DNA of 64,000 nucleotides from Angiostrongylus vasorum (lineage: Eukaryota > Nematoda > Chromadorea > Rhabditida > Metastrongylidae). Location: the NCBI GenBank assembly GCA_018806985.1, contig JADANN010000398.1, forward strand, positions 1,259,501 to 1,323,500, in the 5' to 3' direction. The translations under genes and the position numbers were made by a program. Within the stretch, counting starts at the first letter, position 1. Each line of letters starts with the position of its first letter. Positions 35,630 to 47,100 of the stretch are shown one piece after another. The notes beneath the pieces were generated by a model. It was not told the origin of the DNA. It made no database searches and saw only the letters and a program-made list of their open reading frames with translations.

Positions 35630-36190
35630 ATTGTATCCTAACAAAGTTCTGTAATACCAATCTCGTGTCTGCTTATTGAAGAAAAAACAGCGAAAGAATA
35701 TACTGTCCACTTAGAATCCAAATGAGCATATAAGAGCACAAGACACCGAAGTTTATTTTGATTTCAAATATATTCAGAAGTGGTAGGTATTCTTATCCGT
35801 GTGAAGACAGTTTGTTGTCAGTGGTGGCAGGAAGATCGAAAGGTCGATAGGTCGTTCTCACGTATAACATTGTCATATGATGATGAGATAACATGACTTG
35901 ATCAATGACACGATCTAGTCGGAAGCCTAATTTGCAAATTGTAACACTGGTCTAATTTTTGGAAACCGAACACACAATAAGAAATGGAAGAACGAGGGTG
36001 GTAAGATTTGTGCCAACAAAAGATATGGGAAGATGGCAAAGAGATTCGTTCAATGAAAGTTCGTTGAACAAGACGGGCGCAAGTACGAACTGCATCCCTT
36101 CAATCGGTTCAACGCCAGAAAGAGAGCTAATTGAAACATCTGAGTTTCTAAAACAATTCTTCATATTCTACAGACTTGAATTAAGCTCAG

Positions 36191-36474
36191 CTAACTTCGG
36201 AGCGTAACACGCAACGCCTGAAGCGAACTTTCAGACGAATTGTAATGATTTTCGATCACTGGAATATTGAGCACTTTACCGATTTCTATGACGAACTTTT
36301 TGTCCATCGCTTTAAATACATATTGATTTTTTTCATCTGTTTCATCCTTTGTATTTCTTTCATTTTTCAATTTTTCTTTTCTTTCAGCCTCGTATATATT
36401 TGGAATTAAAATCTTCAAAAGATTGGCAGCATATTCAAATTTCTGACACTCCCAGCGTGACCGCTCAAATATAA
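36191..36474 (-). CDS. Unidentified ORF, lysine/glutamate-rich
   Basis: Open minus frame of about 94 codons to TAG, reading ...RSRWECQKFEYAANLL... then a charged KEKLKNERNTKDETDEK stretch and ...FVIEIGKVLNIPVIENHYN. A possible acceptor (GTGTCAG) lies at its start. No family is recognised; AT-rich codons differ from the window's clear exons. Confidence 0.25.
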
Positions 36475-36541
36475 GCAGTGGTCACCGTATTAGTCTGAAC
36501 GAGATCCCACTTATCCAATCGCTGTCGTGTTCTCGATGCAG

Positions 36542-36692
36542 GTTTTTTTAATGAAAACAGAGCGAAAGATTAGGTCTTGTGGCTCCAGAAAACTAGGGTT
36601 TTATTCTGGCAGAGTAAGAGGGCTTGTGAATCGTAGGCGAACACCTGTGGATTCCAGTGATTTTTATTTCAAAAACTATGGATCAATACAAG
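36542..36692 (+). CDS. Candidate first coding exon, unidentified
   Basis: Acceptor TCGATGCAG (possibly for spliced leader) and donor GTGAGA bound an exon with ATG at 36551, reading MKTERKIRSCGSRKLGFY... and ...RRRTPVDSSDFYFKNYGSIQ. It leaves in phase 1. Joining to an acceptor at about 36901 (TTATTTCAG) would end the frame after nine codons. Strongly basic; product unknown. Confidence 0.35.
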
Positions 36693-36699
36693 GTGAGAT

Positions 36700-39650
36700 A
36701 CGTTGTAATTTGGAAATGATTACCATTATCGCATGCATTAAATGCATTATACTCAATACACATCAGGCGCTACATATCACGAAACTTGCAAAAGGTGTGC
36801 CCTTTTTTGAAAGCTGTTCAGGCTACTGTGAGGTTCTACTCTAGTCCTTGGCTTCAAAGGGTCCCTTGTTAATGAGAAAGCCCTACGTTATCGTTATTTC
36901 AGCATACATAAAAAACTTTCTTCTTCCCTGAATGAAATATGAGTCATCCGGCATTGTCCAGCAATACTCGTTTAGCTTCTTTAAATCACGAGTCTTTACT
37001 CTGTGTGGAATCACCCACTGATTACGGTAGCCTTTGTGACTTTTTTTGAGTTATAGAGCTCTTCCTCTTTACCATCATTTGACATCCATGAACACCAGAC
37101 ACCTAGTAATGATAGACCTTGTACGTGTTAAGCGATTGGATGTGCTCACTCTATTTAAACGATAAAAATTTATGAAAATGTACAATGACTTGTGCAAATG
37201 ATGAAAAAAAACTTTTAAAAAATGTATAAAGGAGCAATAGGACAGTGAGTTCTAGTCTGAAGTAAGAACCAGTTTTCAGCGCTATGTGTCCTTCAACAGC
37301 TATTCACTGTACTGATGTGAGCATAGACTGAAGGTCCCAGCAGGTCTGACCACAAGCACTGTTGCGGATCTTAGCACACTTTACATCCGTTTCTTAACCT
37401 CACGATAACCGTCTACTTTGGTCTGCTTCAAAAGTAGTGATGCCAGTGAAGCATATTCTATTATTCATTAATCTTCTCCAGCTGCAAATGATGCTAGTTT
37501 CCACAAGTCTGCCTACCCACTTTGTAGGTTGGTCACTTTAGAAGACGCCAACATCCTCTTGAAGTTCACTCCACAGTTCTTTTCGTCCATGTGTCACTAG
37601 CTGTGCTAATTATGTGAACGTGCCATCCACGTTTTGCTTTCATTATGAATTCTGTTGGTCCTCAAAGATGAGAAACCTTTCGAAGATTCGAGAAATTTAC
37701 GACGTCGTTGTCCATGCACAACTCAAGCGCATTATGGCCAAAGCGTAGAGTTATGACGTGACTGTATAATCAACCCAATTCTCTGCCAAATAAAGGAGCG
37801 CTGCGAAAACCGATGAGAAAAGTCAAGGACGAAGTTTCAGGTGTGTTAGTTGGTCAGTGGCTTATTTGCCATTCTCGAATGCAACCAATGCTGATCTAGT
37901 TCTTTTGCACAATTCTACTTCCATGTTGTCCTCTTATCCTTCATATTCACTGGATGCGGTAAGCACACATAAGGTGTGCTCTCTATAATAAGGGGAAAAA
38001 TCCATTTCTATTTGTTCAAATTAGCACCATGGGTTCTTAATGGGAAGGAGATTTCTGCCACTTATTCAGAATCACACCCTTTTTGACGCTTCGAACATGT
38101 TCTCTTCTTCACTTATACTTCTACAAAAGATGACGATGTTGAAAGAAAAACGGAAGTATTAAAGAAAATTTCCACCAATACATATGTCCCCTTCTAACTA
38201 ATCGAGTAACTTCGTTATTTACTAGAAGCTGGCACTGAACAGCTTCGCGATAAGATGTCACCTTTTGTCGGCTTTGACATTTCGCAGATGTGAAGTTGAC
38301 CTCCTCCAGACGAGTGGAGGTGCAGTGCGAGGACCAGATAACATCTGGGAAAGAATTTGGCATGGATGCTCTCCAACAGGAGATTCGCAGTTCCAAACGT
38401 GGATTGTAGAACGGAAAATACTAATATAAAACTCTTCCGTTAAAATCCCATATGAAGGCCGGAGGACTTAGTAATAAAATAATGATTGATATAAGTAGAC
38501 AACAAGCCGAAATCAGCAATTAACGGTGTGTTCATTTTCTAGCATAAAGAGATCTGTGATTTTGAAAGACGAGTATATTAAGGTTAGACAATGAACTGTG
38601 ATTGGAGCTCAGGTATAAAGCCACGTTGAAGGTCTGTGGAAAATATTCTGGCATATTCAACTTCCGTGCCAAATGTACTCAACACTGAATAGGGGAGAAG
38701 ACCGTTAGAACTATAGCATTCATCGAGGATTTGGACGATTGACTCGTGAAGAATGAAACAAAAGGAAGCACCAGGCGAATGTACGCTGTCTGCAACTAGA
38801 AGGACTTCGAAGCAAAATGCCCATCTAAGGCGGTCAAAACGTTGCTCCATCCGTCAGCACTTCTGTCAGTTCGTCCGTCCGCCTCTGTAAGAGATGTCTG
38901 ACTGGGGGCCGCCTTATCGCTTCAGTTGAACGAACCACAATCGATTTGTCCGTGCTCAGTGTCCACCATTCCCATAGTCATCCGTCCACTTTCCTGTTTA
39001 TACAGCTTCTGTGTTTAACATATACGTTTGTAATTGGTTTTCGGACAACTACTGATAATTCTTCATTAGCAGAGTGGTTAAGGAGTTTAAAACTTGATAG
39101 AGTTGTAGAAGAGGCTTTGCTTTATCGCCTTAGCGGACCTATGTATAATCTTTTAGATTCTTCTATTATTTCCAAAACTGTTTAGAATTAAACTTTACAA
39201 CGGATTAAGGGGACCCTCAAATTTGTAAGAACTCCTACGGAACCGGTGTTGTCGCAAATTTCAACTCCCTATTGGGGTACACTATCGTTTAGTGCCGGAC
39301 GAGATTCTGCTTGTTCAATGGCTTCCGTGCTCGAATCTGAAGCCTTGAAGAAGAAAAACAATGTGTTTCGTGAGCTTAAGAAAAGCAAAACCTCTTCATC
39401 CTATAATAAAAGAACATGTATTTTATAGAGAAATGTCCATAAATGGTTTTTATTTCAATTGAAGAAGTTCCATACATATTGAGATGTGTCGGTCTAACAC
39501 AATCGCGACAAAGGACCTCTATAGAAGTCAGTTCGAAGTAGCCAGAGGGCCTAGTCTAACCTCCATAGGTTTCATTTTCTTTTCGATGGTTTATTTGAAT
39601 ATATAGAAGAGTTTCCACACATGTTTCTACACTTATTTTCTGTCTATTGT
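36700..39650. other. Long unassigned stretch
   Basis: No recognised gene or family repeat. A weak exon-like segment lies at about 37913-37971 (CTAG acceptor, GTAAGC donor). Minus ORFs at 38121-38396 and 38584-38850 show no motif. Confidence 0.45.
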
Positions 39651-39654
39651 TTTT

Positions 39655-39860
39655 TCATGCCAGGTTACTATGTAAAAGACAACACAAGGATGCTGAGATG
39701 TGAGCAAAACTCAGGACCTTAGTTTAGATTGTAACCTAAGATTACCCTCATTGAGGGTGCGCTTCACCACCTAGGTCCCACCTTGCATTGCCTTTCTCAG
39801 CCACTTTTTACGCTAACGGTGCTATCAGCGATCACCGGTCAGCGTATCAAAGATACCAAA
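39655..39860 (-). repeat. SINE-B locus 8, variant subfamily
   Basis: Old minus copy: GGATGCTGAGATGTGAGCAA, a head resembling GGTCCCACCTTGCATTGC, and leader remnants CTCAGCCACTTTTTACGCTA. Confidence 0.55.
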
Positions 39861-40449
39861 GATCGTTTTCTCAACAATGTCACTAAGTAGAAATTAAAGT
39901 GCTTATCGACTATTATTTCAATGGTATAAGAAACACTGAAAAAGAGGAGCATAACTCTCAAAACACTTCCAAATGCTGACAGCAATGTTTTTGTATGATA
40001 TAGACGTATCAAAATAGCAACATACATATCATTCATGCCCATAGAACAGTAGACCAAAGTCTCTTCTATAATCGCGTCATGTTTACAACCCACCAAGTCC
40101 TTCAGTTACCGAAGGACTTTTGTTTATTGTCAAAAGATCTGGATCTCCGTAGGCGCTGAAAATTATGCGTCGTCCATTGCGACGGAAAGGCTAATTGTAG
40201 AGGAGACTTTGCTGTTTCTCTCTATATGGTATGTAAACACATGGCATGTATGCTAATATTATTACTGCTATACTGTGATCCATAACATAGCCATGTTATT
40301 GTTAGCATTTGCGTGTGCTTTGCAGCACGTATTGAGTCTATTTTGGTACTTGTTACGCTCTCTTCTTCCATGTGATGGTCATAGTTCATCATAGCTACTG
40401 GAATTGAAATGACAGTCAACACCTGCCATTAACAGTGATGCTCTAATAA

Positions 40450-40960
40450 TCGTAACCGTTTTATTTACTGCCTACTCTTTTTAATGGCAGGATATATTGC
40501 GAAATATAACTTCAACGATGGTGAGATATTTGCAAAACTCCGGGCCGCAGGTGTCTGCGGTGGGGATTGTCCTTTACGAGGAGTAACAGGTTCACCACCA
40601 CACCATGCGGGCCCTTCGTTTCGCCTCTCTCAGCTAGTGCTATCGATCAGTGCCATCAGCAATCACCTGTCAACGGGATTGATCTAGAGAGCCCAATCGG
40701 CAGTGGACCCAGTTAGGCTGAGGCTTTAGTTATAATCACAATCTTAACCGTTTCATTTACTGCCTACTCTTTTTAATGGCAAGGTATATTGCGAAATATA
40801 ACTTCAACGATGCTGAGATATTTCCAAAACCCTGGACCGCAGTTGTCTCCGGTGGGGACAATAGCGCGTTCGTTCCCCCACCGCAGACAACTACGGTCCG
40901 AGTTTTGCAAATATCTCAGCATCGTTGATGCTGTAATATTTGAAAAACTTAGCCCCCAAG
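40450..40960. repeat. SINE-B locus 9: tandem minus copies, the second folded back
   Basis: A full minus copy (to about 40740) is followed immediately, sharing the AATCACAATCTTAACCG junction, by a shorter element whose two halves are inverted repeats of each other around GGTGGGGACAATAGCGCG. Confidence 0.8.
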
Positions 40961-41404
40961 CCAAATTATAACAGTTAGTTACTAACCAAATTATCGCTCA
41001 GTGAACTCGTCCGAAATCGGGTTTTTTTGTGGAATAGAGCTTTTCCTAGAACATAGTAAACTGCTCAAAATAGCGCTATGCGAAAAACTAAACGACTCAA
41101 AAGAACATTAGTCACAACATATATGACTCGACCGGGTCATTTCACCCAGGGATAAGTCAGTTGAATGACACCGATCTCTTCGCTAATATATTGACATTTT
41201 CTTTATATAGATGCTTTTCGAAACTAAAAAGAAACCGTTCAAGACAGCATCTTTGAAATGTTTTAACAAAGTCTGTAATATATCCAAAGGTTAGGTTTAC
41301 TGGTGTGAATGTTCTCCAGTTCTACTCATAGTACAACTTTCCACTTTCTCCTCACACCATAACGGTTTTTAGATTCAAAGCGTGGTTTTTTGTTGCTTGA
41401 AAGT

Positions 41405-43048
41405 ATGCAACACAGTGGACGAACGATGTGGATGTGGTTTCACACGCACATCAACGACACAGTTTTCTTCAAGGATTGGTGGATTCGTGACGTTGGAAGT
41501 ACGATACTTTGCTTCGTCGTGTTTCTCTCAAGGCTTCCCAATATGTCAAGTCGGCGCCGATATTCTTTCCTCTTTTTACTTGAAGAGAATCCTTGCTTTG
41601 CTTAGTTAGGTTAGGCTACCTCTTTGTACAGTAAGTTTTGGAATGTTGTGAGGATGATGAAGTGTGAGAGGGTTAAGAAAGTTTTCTATAATGGCAATGA
41701 CGAATGTGACTGTATAGTGCTAAGAAGCGCAATTTCAACGAAAAATCGTTGAATTTCAGCTATGGTGTGGTCGTGCATTGCTGTTGGCCTATTAGGCATT
41801 GGTTTGGAGGCAATCAGGTCAACAGCTTCATCATTTACTTATTCGTTTTCTTGTTATACTATCCCTAGAACTCAGAAATTTGAAGGAAAACGTAAGTGAT
41901 AAATCCTTTCAGGTGGCTTCGTTGGGTTTCGGAAAGTCACCGAACTAAGGGAAAAAACGTGAGATGTTACCGTATTTTTGAGTGTTATTGTAACATATGG
42001 AAGCATTTGTGTAAGAGTACCAATCAGAAAATAGGGAATACAAAGTGCGGTAATCATCGAGTTCTCCCTTGTACTGAAATAGCAGCAAATATTAGGCAAT
42101 AATATAAAAAGTTTCTTAGCAGCAGAAGGAAGAAGACCCACGCAGGAAAAAGATCACTCTGGAACACAATGCAATTAAATGTTCGTTCTACCATTTGAGT
42201 TCGATGAATTAATGACCGACTCGTAAACGATCTCAAATCCAGTAATTCAATATCCCAACTTCCTGGATAGGCAGTCTATCCGCCTACGCGTCCAGATCAA
42301 AGAGCTCAATTTAATGCGCTTAGTAAGCACGTTTATCATAAGAATTCGAAGGTCAGTTAACGTCATGCATCATTGACCAACGACATATTTTACTAATTGT
42401 TTCACGGGTTTTTTAGTAGTTTTTCTACTTGTATGGTCGAAGTCCACATATTGTGAGGATACTAATACTTCTTCTATTCTATTCGTTCTCTTGCCTCATC
42501 ATCCACTAAGATTTTCGGATTTGCCAAGGTTTGAATACTAGCTGGTCCACTTGATCGCCGTAGAATCTGATAACTCTACTAGGTGGTTCCAAGTCTTCAC
42601 CGCAGTCATTTGCCTTATGAATTCGAAGGAGCTTCCCCAGACAAGTCTTGTACCAATTCACAGACTCGGGATGGGAGATTTGACTAGGTTTGAGCGAGGT
42701 CGAACTAGGGGTCATCGAGCGGTATCTCTAAGCAATACACTTCCCACTTCCGATTGTTGTTATTATCGGTTATTTATTCCTATAGTTGAAATCGTAGTCA
42801 TGTAGTTAACTGTTAATATGGAGAACGGAGTTTTGACAGAAATAAGGTATACTTACAGATGGTGCTCGCATTTATTGAACTGCTCGCACTACAAGCATGT
42901 GCTGCTCCACGTCTTCCATGCTGTCTTCGCATACACTCTGATGCTGGTTTTCATGACATTTTCTGTCTGGTTGTGTATTTCGCTCTGTTTAGGCTTGGCA
43001 ACTGGCCACTTTCTGTTTGGAAATAGGCGCTTCACAGTTGTTCCATAA
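41405..43048 (+). CDS. Ctr-type copper transporter (SLC31 family), five exons
   Basis: Imports Cu(I) across the plasma or endosomal membrane as a trimer (family knowledge). Exons: 41405-41498, 41760-41817, 41913-41958, 42120-42184 and 42859-43048, all in phase, coding for 150 residues. Exon 1 has the N-terminal Met-rich MWMWFHTHINDTVFF typical of the family. Exon 1/2 gives TM1 (VGTMVWSCIAVGLLGIGLEA). Exons 3-4 give a basic cytosolic loop (RWLRWVSESHRTKGKN). Exon 5 gives TM2 with the diagnostic M-x3-M (LMLVFM) and TM3 with G-x3-G (GLATG). Donors are GTACGA, GTCAAC, GTGAGA and a weak GTTCTA; acceptors are ATTTCAG, CTTTCAG, TTCTTAG and CTTACAG. A TTTTTAG site 34 bp before the ATG could be a trans-splice site. 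The exon 4 boundary is the least certain. A SINE-A-related element lies in intron 4. Convergent with the anoctamin gene. Confidence 0.93.
42570..42735 (-). repeat. SINE-A-related element in the copper-transporter intron
   Basis: Minus-strand body ATTGGTACAAGACTTGTCTG matches SINE-A. The head (CGCTCGATGACCCCTAGTTC, B-box-like GTTCGACCTCG) matches the variant head types at 21.8 kb more than the standard one. Confidence 0.5.
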
Positions 43049-43049
43049 G

Positions 43050-43937
43050 CCCTTACGTTCATCTAATGCTTATTTTGCTTACTTTTTTTTTTATTACTGA
43101 TTCAACGAATTGTCATAAAATCAGTTACGAGCTTCTTCAATTGTAATTTTGCCTCGCTTTTGGTTCTACCTCAAACACTGATTTGTCCATCAGGACAATC
43201 TTATATTTCATCCAAACAGATTAATAAACTACTACATGCATTTTAAGTATGGAGTTCGCTTGGGCTCCTCAACCTACTCAAGCGCTGTTCCCCCAATTCG
43301 TGTACAAACAGACAACGTTGCAAGTGCTTCGAGATTTTAAAAAACTATCCATATTAGGTAGACTGAAGACAAATATGATTTTCTTAGTTAAATAGAGGGG
43401 TGAACTGGTCGTCCAGCCCTATGAGTCACTGCTTCTATAGTCCCGAGATAAACTTGGTAAAGGACATGCCAAATTGTCATAGCAGGCAACCACCGACGAT
43501 TATCTAGAGGAAACTTCCACTTTGCCATGAAACTTTCCTGGACGGCAGCGCATTCTACCATAATTTCACTTTTACCTAAGCTTATGCGCAGTACTATTAC
43601 ACTCATTCTCAGAATGGAAGACTGTGCTGAGAACCTTAGCTCGACGCTTATGAGCCAGTTGCAGCCATGGTGAGAGGATAAATGCTAAGATAGGAGGAGA
43701 TAATGGCATGCTTCCCATCTCTTATCAAAAACGGGTTTTCTTTGCAGTTTACTAAAGAGATGGCTTTTATGAACCATAGACGATACTTAACATTAGATTT
43801 GAAGCAGCGCTAAAGAGAATTCACAAATATTCAGACGACCACTTGTAGTCACATTGGTGAAATCAGGAAAATTCATTGACATATCCTTTTATACCCAACC
43901 CCACTTAATACATTTGACATGATAAGATGTAATTGTT
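43050..43937. other. Intergenic region between convergent genes
   Basis: Separates the ends of the copper transporter and the anoctamin. A 72-codon minus frame (43388-43606) follows no convincing exon structure. Confidence 0.4.
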
Positions 43938-44126
43938 TCAGTTGCCGTCGATACAGTTACTGTTTCTGTCCCGTTGCAAGTTGTTCAGGCGAAACATTGG
44001 TGTGATGCTGCGTCTGTAGAACGGTTTCGGAGCAAGAGAATGATGTCGTGTCTCGTCGGTGTTACAGTTTGGAGACGAAGAGTCTCCCTCGCTAGTCCGA
44101 CTCGACGGCAGCATACGTGACTCGCG
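43938..44126 (-). CDS. Probable last exon of the anoctamin gene (C-terminal tail)
   Basis: ATGTTTCAG acceptor, phase 0 entry, open for 62 codons to TGA. Polar Ser/Asn/Arg-rich tail ending ...RNSNCIDGN. Its phase fits the exon at 46439-46573, but another exon could intervene, and tail sequence is not conserved enough to prove the link. Confidence 0.6.
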   Translation of the reverse strand, partial: RESRMLPSSRTSEGDSSSPNCNTDETRHHSLAPKPFYRRSITPMFRLNNLQRDRNSNCIDGN

Positions 44127-47100
44127 CTGAAACATATATATGTATACCTTTATTTGTTACCTATTTGTTAACCAGTACGTTTTTTATTAACAGGTGGAAC
44201 CAGCAGTGAGACGAACAAAGAAATCGAAAACAGCACTGAAGTCTATGTAGGATTAAAAACTCTTGGAATGGAATCTAAAATCTTGTCGGTTTCCTAGATC
44301 ATTAGTTATTTAACGTGTTATGCAAATCAACAAACCGTGTAGGAGACAGTAGCACTTTCTATTTGCTGTTATGTTTTAGAGTTCTCCTCTGAACCTCTTG
44401 ACTTGAGGAACACAATCCGCCTCTTGCTTCTTGACGATTCTGTGCAGTCTTCCATGGCATAACTTAAGCTCTGCCATCGTCGTTTCTAACCTAGTAGTTC
44501 CACTATGTACAATGTACGCGTTAAAGCCGGCAAGACAAATTGAAAAGTAAGGGAGGAATTGGGTATTCGCTGTGTTATTCAGCAGCATATCTTTAAAATA
44601 CTTCTCTAAGCTCCACACGATGTCATTCGTTTGCCCTGTGACAGCGTCGGTCTTTTTCGATTTCTTGACAAACATTCGCACAGCTGCAAGCTTCGAATGG
44701 CTTTTTTTACACGGAGGCAAAGTCAGAAACCCTCCCACTCGCCCACCAAATAGAATGCGGTTGTAATAACTAGAGCTCACTAGAATAGAACTTTCAGCTA
44801 GCGAGTATCCATTCTCGCTTCGCTACTAAGGCAGAGTTAATCAGAATAAGAAGTAAACCATATTTACGCCGAGATCTGATTCCTCCACACTGGCGACGAA
44901 ATACTGGCAGAACAAAAGCTATAAAATTGGAATAAGACTCATAAGAAAATTATGATGTAACAAATTGGAACGACTTGGCCATCCAAGAACTCAATTAGCA
45001 TGGACTAATGTATTTAGTTAGAAGTTGAATTAATTAGTGCCACAGGGAATTCGGACGGTTCTTTGCCAATTAGGTAAGGTAGCTCGGAATTCAGCGAGCA
45101 ATAACAAGTTCCAGCGATTGACTCAGAAATGGCCATTTTGTCGCGTTCAGTTTTTCAGCCAACAGTCCTGTTTCTTCTATGAATCTTCTTTTTTTCACTT
45201 TTCTATCCAAATTCTGCGCAAAAATGTCTACCCTATGCATCGAATGGCATTCGTCAACGGCATAGATAACACTGATCGTTCAGAAGCGCTTCTGTGTTTA
45301 CTTTCTAGTAGGGAATTTTTCCAGACCGTGAATGTAAATTAAACTGGCATGAATTTATGGATAGATAATTGTGGCGTATTTCAATGTATTTCGGCAAAGT
45401 CAATTAACTATTAATTAGCTATAACGATGCTGAGATATTCGCAAAAATTTGGACTCTGGGCTAGATCGAACCTCGATTTCCCCTTCCGGAGACCGCGACG
45501 GGCGATTGCTGATGGCACTGCTAGATAGAAAACTAGCTGAGAGAAACGCAGAGCAAGGGTCTCCGTGGTGCAGTGTGTAAAGTGGGAGCTGCCGGAAAGG
45601 GAAGTCGTGGTTCGATCTGGCCCGGGGTCCAAGTTTTGAGAATATCTCAGCATTCTTAACTTTTTTATTTACTGCCCATTCTTTTTAATGGCAGAGTATG
45701 TTGCGAAATATAACTTGTATAGTGGTGAGATATTTGCAAAACTCCGGACCGTAGGTGTTTGCGGTGGGGGGACAATAGCGCATTCGTTCCCCACCGCAGA
45801 CACCTGCGGTCCGGAGTTTTGCAAATATATCAGCATTATAAAAGTTATCTCAGCCTTGTCGTGGTTGATTTCCCATAGTACCCTGAGGTAAAAAATTGTA
45901 GTGGGCAGTAAATGAAAAAAGTAAACATTATTAACTGACTACCATCTTTACTTACTTAATATTTGATACTTGAATGGCCCATCCTCACTGGTTGTGCAGG
46001 CCCCAGCATAATCTCCATTTTTCGGAGATTTGCTGGTTAAGTCATTATGGTTCCCAGGAGTCCCGAGGTCAGCCTGGCCAAAGTCTGTCCCAGGTCCTCA
46101 ACACCACATGCAGTCGCAGCCCTTGTGGATCAGAGGGAGATTTACCACCATGCGACTTTCATACCAGGACTGTGGGGGGATCCTGGTATTCGTTTACTCT
46201 TAGCTAGGCTTCCTGACAGAAACGCCGGACTCCTTCTCAGCTTGGGAGACCCTGCCAATGGATGAGCCCCCCGCTGCACATCGCAGTCCGACACCCAGGA
46301 ACACCTCCCAGCCACGATGAGGCGGTAAACCGTTGGGAGTTCTATCCTTACTATCTTAACTACAGCATCGAAATAGCGAAGCAAAGCCCCCTCGACGCGG
46401 ACGGGTTGATGCTTAGATGTTTAGCATATTTCGCTCACCTTAAATGCCTCTCTACGGTAGTGTTCCTGTTTAGCAGTTTCTATCCGAATCCAGTACGGTA
46501 CATCAGGTACCGCCAAGTCGATGAATTTTTTAGATGCGAGGATGAAGTGCTCGAGAACGACCACGATTAAGATCTGAATTCTTTCTTTCAGCAAAGAAGC
46601 AAGTTGTATTCGACGAAAATGACTAGGCCGAAAAAATAAATACTTTGAAAGTAGAGGCAGACAATGTTAATGAATGAGATGGTGCTCGGTTTTCCGTTAC
46701 GAGTGACGCAATGTAAATGCGCCTAGTTTAGGCTACGTCTACCAATACGTTCTAAACATATGAATTTCATATTTATTACCTTTCAGAACCAGGTCGTAGT
46801 AAAGAACTGGAAACGCCCTTGCAAAGTTAAGACGGGAGTTCAGAAAAGACCCAATTTCCCAACCAGCAATAGGTAAGACTTAGTACTTTGAAAACTGATT
46901 GCTCTCATCTATGACGTCAGGGGTGAAACGACCGATGCGACGCTAAAAAGTCTTGGGTCGCGCAGCACGTCAATGGAATCGGATCTGACGAACACACGCA
47001 CGACACGCCATGGAGATTGCTTCTTACCTTGCACGCATAATACCATGACATTCTCCTCAGACGGCAATCTTCATATCCTATTTGATGCAGCAGATCGCAT

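Larger units (their letters stand above)
34915..35680. repeat. Inverted-repeat element carrying two hammerhead-like motifs and a nested REP-C
   Basis: Outer arms (AGCAGATTGGTATTATAG on the left, CTGTAATACCAATCTCGTGT on the right, reverse complements with changes) enclose motif copies b (34975-35013, minus) and c (35594-35629, plus). A REP-C copy has been inserted between them, as has a third degraded motif near 35481-35518. Confidence 0.6.

Noticed and set aside
46262..46570. Plus ORF of 102 codons ending ...[10 protein letters not shown]
   Set aside because: It is the complement of the anoctamin exon 46439-46573 plus the end of a REP-C copy.
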